A DNA stretch of 64,000 bases from assembly GCA_963820395.1 (NCBI GenBank), contig CAWGAE010000010.1, positions 124,001 to 188,000 of the forward strand, given 5' to 3'. The position numbers and the translations under genes are program-made. The notes beneath the pieces are model-generated. The model was not told the origin of the DNA. It did not search any database and saw only the letters and a program-made list of their open reading frames with translations. Within the stretch, counting starts at the first letter, position 1. Each line of letters opens with the position of its first letter. Positions 1-9,319 of the stretch are shown one piece after another. The DNA is from DATFVJ01 sp963820395 (GTDB lineage: Bacteria > Actinomycetota > Actinomycetes > Streptosporangiales > Streptosporangiaceae).

Positions 1-288
1 GCGGTACGGTTGGCCGGTATCGCGCCGCCGCCCGAGTGATTCCCTGCACGTTCCTTGGCAAGCACCTGTACGAGCGGGCCGCGTAGAAGCCCAGGTAAGG
101 ACCGCTGGCCGAGTTCTGGAACCCCACAGGATGCCAGTGCGGTAGGCCCTGCGCGCCTGACTGGGCCCGACCACTGCAAGGTCCGCAGCTGTAAGCCACC
201 ACCGGTCATGTGTCGGCGGTTCAAGATGCGGGAGGCAGGTTGCGGCCTGTCGCCGGCGGGCGGCGCGGACGGTCCGGTTCGCCAAGGG

Positions 289-2486
289 TCAGCAGGATGG
301 CTGGGCGAGGAGCAGGACGAACGAGCGCGGGCTGACGGTCAGCTGGCCGCCCGCGCCGACGTCGGCCCCGTCACGCGTGCCGGCCGGCTCGCCTGCGCCG
401 GCCACATCAGCCGCGCCGGGTGTGCCATCGGCGCCGGGTGTGCCACCGGCGCTAGCCATATCGGAATTTGCGGTGTCGGCGCGGAGATCGAAGGTGTCCA
501 CCTCGGCACGCCAGCAGCAGCCTTTCCCCACCTCAGGGATGGTGAAGGTGACCGGCTGCGGCGATCCGTTGACCAGGATGAGCAGGTCGTCGTCGAGCAT
601 GGGCCTGCCGCGTGCGTCGAGGTCCGGCGCGACCGTGCCGTCGACGTAGACGGCGAGGGTCTTATTGCCCGGGGATTGCCAGTCGGCGTCGGTCATCGCG
701 CGGCCTGCCGGGGTGAACCAGACGACGTAGCCGGGACCGGCCCGGTAGGCGCCGCGGCGCAGCGCCGGATGCGCGCGGCGCAGCGCGATCAGCCGGCGGG
801 TGAAGGCGGTCAGGCCGGCGTCGGCGCCGCCCCAGTCAAACCAGGACGTCGGATTGTCCTGGCAGTAAGGGTTGTTGTTGCCGCCCTGGGTGCGGCCGAG
901 TTCGTCGCCGCCGAGGATCATCGGTACCCCGCGGGACAGCAGCAGCGTGCCGAGCAGCGCGCGTGACTGGCGGGCGCGCAGCGCGAGGATCTGCGGGTCG
1001 CCGGCCGGGCCTTCCACGCCGCAGTTCCACGACCGGTTGTCGTCGGTTCCGTCCCGGTTGTCCTCGCCGTTGGCCTCGTTGTGCTTGCGGTCGTAGGAGA
1101 CCAGGTCGCCCAATGTGAACCCGTCGTGCGCGGTGATGAAGTTGATCGAGGCGCTTGGCCGACGGTGGGTGGCGCCGTACAGGTCGGAGGATCCGGAAAT
1201 CCGGGTGGCGAAGTCGGGCAGCACCCCGTCGCTGCCGCGCCAGAAGTCGCGGACGGTGTCGCGGTAGGGGCCGTTCCACTCGCGCCACAGGGCCGGGAAC
1301 CGGCCCACGCTGTAGCTGTCCGCCTGGCCGACGTCCCACGGCTCGGCGATGAGCTTGACCTGGGAGATGACCGGGTCCTGCGCGACGACGCCAAAGAACG
1401 CGGCCAGCCGCTCGAAATCGCCCTGTTCCCGGGCGAGCGTGGTGGCAAGGTCGAAGCGGAAGCCGTCCACGTGCATCTCGCTGACCCAGTACCGCAGCGA
1501 GTCCATGATCATGCGCAGGCACGTCGGGTTGTCGGCGTTGACCGAGTTGCCGGTGCCCGTGGTGTCCACGTAACGGCGGGGGTCGTCGGGCTTGAGGCGG
1601 TAGTACGCCGGGTTGTCCAGCCCGCGGAAGCACAGCGTCGGGCCCAGGTGGCTGCCCTCCGCGGTGTGGTTGAACACCACGTCGAGCAGCACCTCCAGCC
1701 CGGCCGCATGCAGCGCCTGGACCATCGCCTGGAACTCGGCGATCTGCCCGCCGGCCCGCCGGCCCGCACCGCCGCGGAGTAGCCGTCATGCGGGGCGAAG
1801 AAGCCGATGGTGTTGTAGCCCCAGTAGTCCGTCAGGCCGCGCCCGGCCAGATCCCCGGCGGTGACGAACTGGTGGACCGGCAGCAACTCGACCGCGGTCA
1901 CCCCAAGGCCGGCCAGGTACTCCACCACCGGTTGGCACGCCAGCCCCGCATACGTTCCCCGCAGCTCCGGCGGCACGTCACGGCGCGCCTGCGTGAACCC
2001 CTTGACGTGCAGCTCATAGATCACGGTGTCGCGGTAGGGCGTGCCGGGCCGCCTGTCTGCGCCCCAGGCGAATGAAGGGTCGGCCACTAGCGACCGCAGC
2101 ACCGACGGCGCGGAGTCGACGTCGCTCCGCCCGTCAAGATCACCAGGCGGGTAACCGAGCAGGCTCTCCTCCCACACCAGCCGACCGTCTGTTCCCTTGG
2201 CATACGGGTCGAGCAGTAATTTCGCCGGGTTGCAGCGCAGCCCCCGCGCCGGGTCATACGGTCCGGGCACCCGGAAGCCGTACCGCTGGCCGGTACCGAT
2301 CCCCTGCACGAACCCATGCCACACGCCGTCATCGAATGCCGGTAGCGGCAGACGCGTTTCCGCACCGCCCGCGTCGAACAAGCACAGCACCACCTGCTCG
2401 GCTATCTGCGACGCAACCGCGAAATTGGTCCCGGACCCATCGCGCGTGGCACCCAGGGGGAACGGCCGTCCCGGCCAGATCTCCAT
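289..2486 (-). pseudogene. glgX: Glycogen debranching enzyme GlgX, one frameshift
   Basis: GH13 isoamylase-type debranching enzyme that hydrolyses alpha-1,6 branches of glycogen. The N-terminal part (start ATG 2486, protein begins MEIWPGRPFPLG) carries the CBM48-like domain and the first part of the barrel up to HDGYSAAV. The reading frame then slips in a GC run near 1745-1765, and the rest of the barrel follows in another frame with DGFRFDLATT (nucleophile Asp), IAEPWDVG (acid/base Glu) and TAHDGFTL. Joined, the two parts give about 730 residues, the normal GlgX length. The C-terminus has an Ala/Gly-rich tail. One indel in a GC run may be a true mutation or a sequencing error. The 288 bases beyond its stop show no convincing gene. 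Confidence 0.88.
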
Positions 2487-2734
2487 GCCACCTCCCGCAC
2501 ATCCCCCGCCGCCACGGCGACCGCCCGGTAAGCGCTGCTAACGGCCCGGCGTGACGTTCGGCACAATCCTCCCCAGCGCGCAACCCTGCAGCAGCCGACG
2601 CGGGCGGCCCGGTGGCGGCCCGGCCCGCAGGCGGGCCGGGCACCGACCGCATCAGCCCAGTCACCTCGTAGTAACAGCCGTAACAACGCTATCGTCACCT
2701 GCCGCGCCGACGCCACGCCCCGCCCAACGGGGCT

Positions 2735-2985
2735 CTCCCGGGCCAGCCGGACGACCGGGGCCTTGATGTTCCGGCGGGTGGCCGGTCGGCCGGTCTTGCC
2801 GCGCATGGACGGCGCCGCCCGGCGGCGCCGGATGATGTCGCGGCGCCAGCGCACGATCGTATCCGGGGTGACCAGAAGCGCAGCCCGTGGCGCCGCGCGT
2901 TCGGTATCACGCTGAGCAGTGCCGCGAGCAGGGCGCGGTCCGCCCAGTTCAGGTTCGGGCGGCGCGGCTGCCGCCGCTGCAGGAC
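2735..2985 (-). mobile_element. Transposase N-terminal fragment (IS481/IS3-type, DDE integrase family)
   Basis: Two short stretches in different frames read like the N-terminus of an actinomycete integrase-core transposase: LNWADRALLAALLSVIP followed by VRWRRDIIRRR and GKTGRPATRRN. The DDE catalytic core is missing. The fragment abuts the broken C-terminal end of the phosphoketolase remnant. The exact IS family is my inference from remembered sequences. Confidence 0.5.
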
Positions 2986-2987
2986 CG

Positions 2988-3718
2988 CGGGCTGGTGCCG
3001 CGGACGTGCAGGTTCCGGTGGTTGGTGCGCCGGTAGGTGAGCCGGTGGATGAGCCACGGATAGCCGTGGTAGGCGAAGATCACCGGCTTGCCGGAGGTGA
3101 ACAGCGCGTCGAAGTCACGGTCCGGCAGCCCGTGCGGGTGTTCGGTGTCTGGCTCCAGCCGCATGATGTCGACGACGTTGATGACCGGGACCTTCAGCTC
3201 GGGCAGATGGGTGCGCAGCAGGTCCGCTGCGGCCAGGATCTCCAGGGTGGGGATGTCGCCGGCGCAGCCGAGCACCACGTCCGGTTCGCCGTCGGTAGTG
3301 CCGGCCCACGGCCAGATCCCCAGCCCGCGCCCGCGGGTGCAGTGCGCGATCGCCTGCTCCATGCTCAGGTAGGTCAGCGCGGGCTGTTTGCCGGCCGCGC
3401 CGCCGCCTGCGCGCCCGCGCCCCCGGCCTCGCGGGCCCGCGGCGTCGCGGGCGTCGTGCTGGATGGCCGCGACGGCGTCCAGCACCTCATCGAGGGTGGC
3501 CGCGAGCTGGCGATGGACCGCGGCGGGATCGTCGCCGGCGACAAAATGCGGACGGTAGCCGTAGCCGCGCATCAGCGCGGCGGGCTCGTCATCGGGGATG
3601 CGGGCCAGCACAGCCGGATTTGCGATCTTGTAACCATTGAGGTGCAGCACCGGCAGCACCGCGCCGTCGGTCACCGGGTTGAGGAACTTGTTCGAGTGCG
3701 TGTTGTCCCAGCCCGGGC
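2988..3718 (-). pseudogene. xfp: Phosphoketolase (Xfp) remnant with large internal deletion
   Basis: Thiamine-diphosphate enzyme that splits xylulose-5-P or fructose-6-P into acetyl-P and a smaller sugar phosphate. Two recognisable pieces are joined in frame. One is GWDNTHSNKFLNP...HLNGYKIANP, from the N-terminal third. The other is SMEQAIAHCTRG...CAGDIPTLE...DIMRLEPDTEHPHGL, from the C-terminal third. Roughly 300 central residues are replaced by a Gly/Arg-rich linker (about 3410-3440). The N-terminal end is cut by an IS110 fragment and the C-terminal end by another transposase fragment, so the gene is dead. Family length is about 800 residues; about 240 remain. Confidence 0.8.
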
Positions 3719-4107
3719 TGGGACTGATCCTCGGCGCCCGGGTGCTCGCCGAGTTAGGCGACGACCCAGTCCGGTATGCCAGCGCCAAGGCCCGCAAGAA
3801 CTACGCCGCCACCAGCCCGATCACCCGCCGGTCGGGCAAGAAGAAAACCGTCATGGCCCGTTACATGCACAACGACCGGCTCCGCGACGCACTCGGACGC
3901 CAGGCCTACTCAGCCCTGACCGCCTCGCCGGGCGCACGCACCTACTACGACCAGATCCGCGCCCGCGGAATAGAGCATGACCCCGCGCTGCGCCAGCTCG
4001 CCAATCACCTCGTCGGCATCCTGCACGGCTGCCTCAAAACCCGGACCCTCTACGACGAGGCGATCGCCTGGCCCCAAAACGACAGGCAATATCCCCCAGC
4101 AGCTTGA
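3709..4107 (+). mobile_element. IS110-family transposase, C-terminal fragment
   Basis: Encodes the C-terminal transposase_20 (IS116/IS110/IS902) region: GLGLILGARVLAELGDDP, then YASAKARKNYAATSPIT, RSGKKKTVMARYMHN and YDEAIAWP at the end. The N-terminal DEDD catalytic domain is absent. Homology starts exactly where phosphoketolase homology stops, so the fragment marks the junction that broke that gene. The bases after its stop contain several short GC-rich hairpins that may belong to the element end. Confidence 0.75.
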
Positions 4108-4361
4108 CATCCCTAACCCCTGGGATGTCTCCCAAGGCCGAGCCCGGCGCTGACGCCGGGCCAGCGGCGCCGCAGGCGCCGCCTTGATCTAAGAACGGTT
4201 CAATTCGGCAATGCACAGCTGGCAACACCTGGCACCCCGCGACGATCAGGCCACCGACCAAGCGCCGCTGATGACAGCGGCGACGACGAGGCCGACTGAC
4301 TTGGGCGCGTATTGGGCGCAACCAGTCGCCGTCAGCCGTGAACAGCCGTAGCCAGCCGGAG

Positions 4362-4414
4362 AGCAAAAGACGGTGTCTCACCGCGTTTCCGCAGGTGAGA
4401 CACCGTCTTTTGCT
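4362..4414 (-). terminator. Perfect 21-bp hairpin downstream of the tRNA-Val 3' half
   Basis: The arms at 4362-4382 and 4394-4414 are exact reverse complements with an 11-base loop. On the minus strand the hairpin starts 9 bases after the CCA end of the tRNA-Val remnant and its descending arm ends in a T-rich stretch, as expected for the tRNA's intrinsic terminator. This suggests that the native 3' flank of the tRNA gene is kept here. Confidence 0.65.
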
Positions 4415-4423
4415 GCTCAGAGC

Positions 4424-4471
4424 TGGTGGACGCAGGCGGGTTCGAACCACCGACCCCTCGCTTGTAAGGCG
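4424..4471 (-). tRNA. tRNA-Val (anticodon TAC), 3' half only: integration scar
   Basis: On the minus strand one sees the anticodon loop CTTACAA (4462-4468), the 3' anticodon-stem strand GCGAG (4457-4461), variable loop GGGTC, a T arm GGTGG/TTCGAAC/CCGCC, the acceptor 3' strand TGCGTCC and a genomic CCA (4424-4426). Pairing of the anticodon stem fails after three bases (about 4471), and no D arm or 5' acceptor strand lies upstream. This is what remains at the distal end when an integrative element inserts into a tRNA gene. Confidence 0.7.
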
Positions 4472-4631
4472 TCCAGAGCGTTGGTTTCGCCAGCATAAAT
4501 ACCATCGCTGGGGAGCGGATACGGTCACTTGTGGTCCGGTGGTATCCGTCCGCGTCTACTACGGTTGTCACCCGGTCAGTCACTCATCCGGCCTACCCCA
4601 CGAGACTGGCTGAGAGTCCGGGCTTGCATGG

Positions 4632-4676
4632 TGGAACGGGCAGAAGGAATCGAACCCCTCATGACCAGCTTGGAAG
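4632..4676 (-). tRNA. tRNA-Gly-like (anticodon TCC) 3' fragment
   Basis: The minus strand shows loop CTTCCAA, 3' stem strand GCTGG, a T-loop TTCGATT, and TGCCCGTTCCA at the 3' end, closely following the 3' half of bacterial tRNA-Gly(TCC). The 5' strand of the anticodon stem reads CCGAT instead of CCAGC, the T stem has a mismatch, and no D arm is present. It is a decayed remnant, probably a second attachment scar 150 bases from the tRNA-Val remnant. Confidence 0.5.
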
Positions 4677-4680
4677 ATCG

Positions 4681-4985
4681 GTGGCGCCGTTTGTGATGAG
4701 CTGGTGTACAGCCCGGAACCGGGGATGTTGGCGCGGCCCGCAGGGCAGCGGATCGCGTCCATGCCCAATCCTTGCCGCCCGAACCGGCGAGCGTCGGGGG
4801 TTGATCAACGAATACACCCGTATATTTCCTGACAATGCGGGAAGCGCATGCAAAATGTGCTCCTGTTTTTTTTTGCCGAAAGTGGTGGGCCACGGACCGG
4901 ATATGCGGCGTAAGGTCAACAGTGGAAAGTTCGTTTATTTGCTGTTGGGTCGAGACCCCGCCTGACTGCTTGATCAGCAGGCGGT
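4681..4985. other. No gene recognised
   Basis: A non-coding-looking stretch between the tRNA-Gly scar and the STAS remnant. It is more A+T-rich than its surroundings around 4810-4935 and contains a run of nine T at 4866-4874. No conserved reading frame or structured RNA is seen. Confidence 0.4.
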
Positions 4986-5260
4986 ATGTCCATGTTTAAT
5001 GTGATTTTAGGCACGTGTGAATTCAACAGCCACTGGGGCGTGGCCTTGCGCGCTGAGGTTGATCTGGCCGATGGGCCGAGCGCGTCGCCGCGCATCTGTC
5101 GGCGGTGGTGGCGGCGTCTGGCCTGCGGGTCATCGTCGACTTGGCGGGCCCGGAGTACATCGACTCCAGCGGCCTCGGGGTGCTGGTGCGTGTCTTGAAA
5201 TGTGCCCGGGGAACCGGTGATCATCGCAAATGCCGCCGAACATGCACCCGATGTGGGTCG
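4986..5260 (+). pseudogene. STAS-domain anti-sigma-factor antagonist remnant
   Basis: SpoIIAA/RsbV-like protein that would bind an anti-sigma kinase. The second half of the STAS fold is clear (RVIVDLAGPEYIDSSGLG, followed by VLVRVLKCARG, about 5125-5210), and its DSSG holds the Ser that is phosphorylated in the family. The N-terminal half (CEFNSHWGVALRAEVDLAD) is in another frame, and a third frame is needed for the end (EPVIIANAAEHA). It is therefore broken by at least two frameshifts. It sits directly upstream of an RsbW-like ATPase, its natural partner. Confidence 0.6.
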
Positions 5261-5380
5261 GCCACCCCAACTCCGGCCGCTGGCACGCCGCGCTGGCGTG
5301 ATAAGGCTCCGCCGGCCCGCACAATCGTGCGGGTCCCCTGCCGGGACCCGCACGACGAGAAGGGCGTACGACCGGCTCAG

Positions 5381-5839
5381 GTGACATCGGCGTCCGTGCC
5401 TACTGTGTCCGGCCATGACGGAGCAGCCGGGCCGGCAGCCCGCCCCAAACGGCGCGCCTTCCCCGGACGCGCAGACCAGATCGCCAAAGCGCGCGACTTC
5501 ACCCGGCGCGTCCTTGCCTCATGCCCGGTCCTCGACGAAGCAGTGCTCCTGGTCAGCGAACCGGCCACCAACGCCCTGGAACACACCGCAACCGGCAGCG
5601 GCGGCCACTTCGACGTCCTCATCTACCGCGACGAAACCTTACTGATCATCGCCGTCAGGGACGAGGGCTCGGACAAGGCCCCTGCTACCCGTCCACCCGA
5701 CGAGCTGGCAGAAGACGGACGGGGGCTCGGCCTAGTCGAGCTGATCGCCGAGCGATGGGGCCACTGCGGTACCGAGCGCGGTCGCACCGTTTGGGGCAGG
5801 CTGCGCGGGAAGAATTCCCGCCAGGGAGGGAACAGGTGA
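5381..5839 (+). CDS. RsbW-like ATP-binding regulatory protein (HATPase_c_2)
   Basis: About 152 residues, GHKL-fold ATPase of the anti-sigma-factor/serine-kinase type common in actinomycetes. The N-box is EPATNALEHTA (Asn and His of the NxxxxH-type ATP site), followed by AVRDEGS (G1-like) and GRGLGLVELIAERWG (G2). No transmembrane segment. GTG 5381 or GTG 5405 may be the start; neither has a strong ribosome site. The stop TGA overlaps the GTG start of the GAF-ANTAR gene (GTGA), so the two are translationally coupled. It probably signals with the decayed STAS gene upstream and the GAF-ANTAR protein downstream. Confidence 0.75.
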   Translation: MTSASVPTVSGHDGAAGPAARPKRRAFPGRADQIAKARDFTRRVLASCPVLDEAVLLVSEPATNALEHTATGSGGHFDVLIYRDETLLIIAVRDEGSDKAPATRPPDELAEDGRGLGLVELIAERWGHCGTERGRTVWGRLRGKNSRQGGNR

Positions 5840-6585
5840 GTGCCTCAGACCGGCGTGTGCGGGACGCGTTCGTGGAGATGGCGGACACGCTCGCATCCGG
5901 ATTCGACGTTGTCGACTTTCTCGATACGTTGGCGCGACGAGCGGTCGACCTGCTCGGCGTCACCGCCTGCGGGCTGCTGCTTGCCGACCACCACGGAACC
6001 CTCAACATGATCGCCGCCTCCACCGAGCGGGCCCGGTTGCTTGAGCTGTTCGAGCTGCAGAATTCCGAGGGTCCCTGCCTGGAGTGCTTCCACGGCGGTC
6101 AACCGGTGCAATGCCCCGACCTCGCCCGGGCCGACAGCCGGTGGCCGCGATTCGCTCGCGCCGCCCGCGCCGGCGGGTTCAGTGCGGTGCACGCCCTGCC
6201 GATGCACCTGCGCACAGAAACAATCGGCGCGATGAACCTGTTCGGATCCGCCGCCGGGGCGATGGATCCGGAGGCGGTCGAGGTCGGTCAGGCGCTCGCT
6301 GACGTGGCCACCATCGGCATCTTGCATGAACGCACCGTCCGCCGACGCGAGGTGGTCAGCGAGCAGCTCCAGGCTGCTCTCAAGAGCCGGGTGCTGATCG
6401 AGCAAGCCAAGGGCGCGCTGGCCGCAGGCCTGCAGATCTCAGTGGACGAGGCCTTCGCTGAGCTGCGCAAATACGCCCGCGACAACAATTACAAGCTACG
6501 CGACATCGCCGAGGCCGTGGTCGTGCGTGGCCTCGACATCAGTGCGGCTACCCAGGTGGCGCGCAGACCCCGCTCCCCCGGATGA
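5836..6585 (+). CDS. GAF and ANTAR domain protein
   Basis: 249-residue cytosolic sensor. An N-terminal GAF domain (about residues 15-160, with ACGLLLADHHG and GPCLECFHGGQPV) is followed by a C-terminal ANTAR RNA-binding three-helix domain (about 175-235: LIEQAKGALAAGL, then EAFAELRKYARDNN). ANTAR domains bind paired hairpins in nascent RNA and prevent transcription termination. The start GTG 5836 has a good ribosome site (GGAGGG at 5825-5830) and overlaps the upstream stop. This architecture is very common in actinomycetes; the ligand is unknown. Confidence 0.85.
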   Translation: MSASDRRVRDAFVEMADTLASGFDVVDFLDTLARRAVDLLGVTACGLLLADHHGTLNMIAASTERARLLELFELQNSEGPCLECFHGGQPVQCPDLARADSRWPRFARAARAGGFSAVHALPMHLRTETIGAMNLFGSAAGAMDPEAVEVGQALADVATIGILHERTVRRREVVSEQLQAALKSRVLIEQAKGALAAGLQISVDEAFAELRKYARDNNYKLRDIAEAVVVRGLDISAATQVARRPRSPG

Positions 6586-7126
6586 GTGGGGCAGGAAACA
6601 GTGGCAAGCACCGGACCCGAAACGGTGGCCACTGCGGTATTCCGTGCCTTGCCAAGGCCTGGGCCGGATGCGAGCGTACTCTCAAGTGAGCCGATCCTGT
6701 GCCCGGGACCCCTTCCGCGTCGCTGTGGACCCCGGCGGCATTCACGCCTTCCCCAGTCCAGGCACCCGGCCGCAACTTGCCGGACATGGCCCCTGGTGAG
6801 GCGAGACACGGCGTTCCGCCAGCCGGAGCACGGCCTCGGCGTCGGACAGTTGATCCTCGGCTGTTACGAGCCTGCGACGCAGTTCCGCGAGGCGACGCTG
6901 CGCGTTGCGGCGAGCACGTGCCCGGTCCATCACGCAAGAATCATGTCCCTGACCAGGAAAATCAACAGATGTTCTCTGCGTGACAACATCAGTGACATCG
7001 TCGAACCCGGCCACAAAGGCCCCCAGCGTCGTGCCGTAGGCGCGCCGTGTGCCGCGCTTGTCTGGGTGGTCAAATGTGGCCAGGTGGCCGGTGACGGCGT
7101 CGCCGGGCGCCGCGTGGTGACGGTGT
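6586..7126. other. No intact gene; degraded sequence
   Basis: No reading frame here is convincing. On the minus strand about 6742-6929 could encode a short charged helical peptide (MDRARARRNAQRRLAEL), possibly a leftover gene end. The stretch leads into an ISAzo13 transposase fragment. Confidence 0.35.
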
Positions 7127-7340
7127 GCCGAAGCAGGCCGACTACAGCCTGCGGGGCAATGCCAAGACGCTGGAGGGCAGGCAGCACCCGGACCGGGACG
7201 GCCAGTTCCGGTACATCAGCGCGCAGGTTGTCGCCTTTCAGGCGGCCGGTGACCCGGTGATCAGCGTGGATACGAAAAAGAAGCAGCTGGTCGGCAACTT
7301 CGCCAATGGCGGGGCGGAATGGGAGCCCGCGGCCCGCCTG
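7127..7340 (+). mobile_element. ISAzo13-family transposase, internal fragment
   Basis: The sequence YSLRGNAKTLEGRQHPDRD, then QFRYISAQ and DPVISVDTKKKQLVGNF, is the hallmark centre of ISAzo13-type DDE transposases; SVDTKKK contains a catalytic Asp. Both ends are missing. The N-terminal part of the same family occurs at 58.1 kb, ending about where this one begins. Confidence 0.75.
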
Positions 7341-7469
7341 AGGCGGCCCCGGAATGAGCCGCGAAGCGACCACTCCCCCCGGCCAGGGGGGTCACTCTTC
7401 CGCTGTCGCTGAGGGTCCGTCCGTCACGCCTCATTCTCGGGTTGAGGCATGACTCCCCGAGGATTGATC

Positions 7470-8024
7470 ATGAGCTTATACGACCACCTACCAGAGGAAA
7501 CCTCAGAACAGCGGAACGAGAGGCTGTCGTCCCGTCCCTGCGCGGACAAGTACTGCGCCAGCACGGTCGGGAGGCGCGGGCACTGGGCTCTCGGGCTGTG
7601 CAACGTCTGCTACCGGCGTGAGCTGGTAAGGCATCCCGAGCTGGCGCACGTCATCCCCCCACGTCTCTGTGAGCTGAACCCGCCGCGCACGTGTGACGTC
7701 TGTGGGAACACCGGCCGGGACATGTGGAGCAACGTCGACGGGTCCCGCCGAGATTTCCCGGGGGCAGAAGAGTCCCACGGGCCTCGCAATCCTTGTGGCT
7801 GTCTCCGCATCAACTTGTACACCGGGCAGTTCAACCGCCCAGTCGCATGCGGCAGTGTCAGCAAGGAAAGCGACTGCTGGATGCTGCTGTACGACGAAGG
7901 CTGGCGGCAGCCGACCCAGGATCAGTGGGACGAGTTGGAGCGGCTCATCGGCACTCACGGGACGGCTCCTGAAGGACACACGCCCAAGTCGGACATGCGG
8001 ATGATCCCTCACAGCGACAACTGA
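7470..8024 (+). CDS. Cysteine-rich hypothetical protein, zinc-ribbon-like
   Basis: 184 residues starting MSLYDHLPEETSEQ. ATG 7470 is preferred over ATG 7449 because GAGG (7457-7460) lies at a usable distance. Cys pairs occur as CADKYC, CNVC, CDVCGNTG and CGC, spaced like one or two treble-clef or zinc-ribbon knuckles, with a Trp- and Asp-rich C-terminal half. No signal peptide or membrane segment. No family recognised; the motifs suggest a structural zinc protein. It sits alone between an ISAzo13 fragment and other gene debris, yet has no frameshift. Confidence 0.55.
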   Translation: MSLYDHLPEETSEQRNERLSSRPCADKYCASTVGRRGHWALGLCNVCYRRELVRHPELAHVIPPRLCELNPPRTCDVCGNTGRDMWSNVDGSRRDFPGAEESHGPRNPCGCLRINLYTGQFNRPVACGSVSKESDCWMLLYDEGWRQPTQDQWDELERLIGTHGTAPEGHTPKSDMRMIPHSDN

Positions 8025-8026
8025 GA

Positions 8027-8172
8027 TCGCTGACCGCACCATCTCTGGCGCGAATTACATCAACCCATCCCTGGCCGGGGCCACGGTCAAAGCGGTGCCC
8101 ATGCCGGACAAATTCACGATCACGCGACTGGCCGACATGAACCAGTACGAGGCTGAATTCAATTCTGTCTAG
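8027..8172 (+). pseudogene. Coding-like fragment, family unknown
   Basis: An open frame ending in TAG at 8170-8172 reads NYINPSLAGATVKAVPMPD, then FTITRLADMNQYEAEFNSV. It looks like the C-terminal tail of a protein but lacks a start codon with a ribosome site. No family recognised. Confidence 0.3.
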
Positions 8173-8216
8173 CGGCCATAGCACCAACGGAACTCCAACG
8201 AGCGCAGGTGATCAAT

Positions 8217-8345
8217 ATGAGTGACGCACGAGAGAGCCGGGTCCGCCGCGCTGCGCAGCGACAGGGTCTTGTGCTCCGCAAGCAGCGCAGCCATCAGCCG
8301 CTGGGACTGCCAGGCCGAGGCTTGGGCGGGCGGCTTTTTTCATAG
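8217..8345 (+). pseudogene. Small basic protein, probably truncated
   Basis: 42 residues from ATG 8217, preceded by AGGTGATC. The sequence begins MSDARESRVRRAAQRQG and continues LVLRKQR, like the N-terminus of a widespread small actinomycete protein (typical form: basic helix, then a short beta-rich end). Here the C-terminal half is replaced by a Gly/Leu-rich tail and a stop. Function of the family is unknown. Confidence 0.4.
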
Positions 8346-8469
8346 TCACGTCGCGGATGTTCTCCGGGGGTCCCTAGCCGTCGCAAGCCAGAAAGACCGC
8401 GGGCCGGGGCGGGTTGGCCAGCAGCGGCTCGGCCACCTGCGGTGATGAGCCCGTTGGAGGGGATCTGGT

Positions 8470-9130
8470 TTGTGGTGGGATGGGGCGGTGAGCTCGACGG
8501 GTGAACTGACCGTGCTGGTGGACCGGTTGCGTCGGGACCGGCGGCGTGACCCGCGTGCGGGGCGGCGGGAGCACTCCCAGGCAGCGCGGGAGCCGGCCGG
8601 TCGCTGCGAGCGGTTGCTGGCGGCGGGGGACGCGCAGGGTGTGGCGCCGGTGCTGCGGCGGGCCGTGGACCGGATGACGAAGGCGTTGATGTACATGGAC
8701 GACTCGTCGGGGATCGTAGGCGATGAGCTGCGGGTGATGATGGCCTTGTACGCGCAGGCGTGCACTGCCGCATGTCCGGACGCGAATTCGCTCGCGGGAT
8801 GGCTGGTCACGCTAGCGTACGACGGACCCGGCTGGCCCGAGATCCGGCTGCGCGAGTTCGCGGCCGCCTTGGGTGAGCGTGGCCTGGCAGAGATCGCGGC
8901 CCTGGTGGAACAGCGTGCCGCGGTCGTCGGCCCGGATTCCTGGGGCCGTCTGTTCGCCACCCGGACCTTGCGTGAGCAACTGGCGGCGGTCTCCGGCGAG
9001 GTTGACGGGTACGTCGGCGTGCTCGCCGAGAACCTGAACAGTGCGGCGCAGTATCTGCGGATCGTGAACGTGCTGCGGGACGCCGTCCGGCCGGCCGAAG
9101 CGATCCACCCCGGGTACGCGAACACCAGCC
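8470..9130 (+). pseudogene. SWIM zinc-finger/DUF6880-type protein, internal fragment
   Basis: The frame encodes LRRAVDRMTKALMYMDDSSG, then VMMALYAQACTAACPD, GWLVTLAYDGPGWPEI and YVGVLAENLNSAAQYLRI, resembling the helical body of proteins that usually carry a SWIM zinc finger nearer the N-terminus. Neither the zinc finger nor the family's usual C-terminus is present. Coding similarity ends near 9120, where an SDR fragment takes over in a different frame. Assignment rests on recalled family sequences. Confidence 0.45.
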
Positions 9131-9149
9131 TGCAGAGAAGCGGTCCGAC

Positions 9150-9314
9150 CGGTTTGATGTCACCAACCGGCTCGTGGCCCAAAGCGCTGAGATGGGCGCG
9201 CTCAGCGAACTCTACGCGGCCGTCGACCCGGCGGCCGAGAGCGGCCGGTTCTGCGGCCCGGGCGGCTTCGCTGGGATGCGCGGCTATCCGGCGAACTGCA
9301 GCCTGGCTAGCTGA
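9150..9314 (+). pseudogene. Short-chain dehydrogenase (SDR), C-terminal fragment
   Basis: The last 50 or so codons of an SDR with a protochlorophyllide-reductase-like tail: NRLVAQSAEMGALSELYAA, then GRFCGPGGFAGMRGYP, stop TGA 9312-9314. All of the Rossmann nucleotide-binding part and the Tyr-Lys active site are missing. Confidence 0.55.
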
Positions 9315-9319
9315 GTGGA

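Noticed and set aside
55..966. Plus-strand open frame of 303 codons
   Set aside because: It is antisense to the clear glgX C-terminus and has the Arg/Gly/Ala pattern of a GC-rich shadow.
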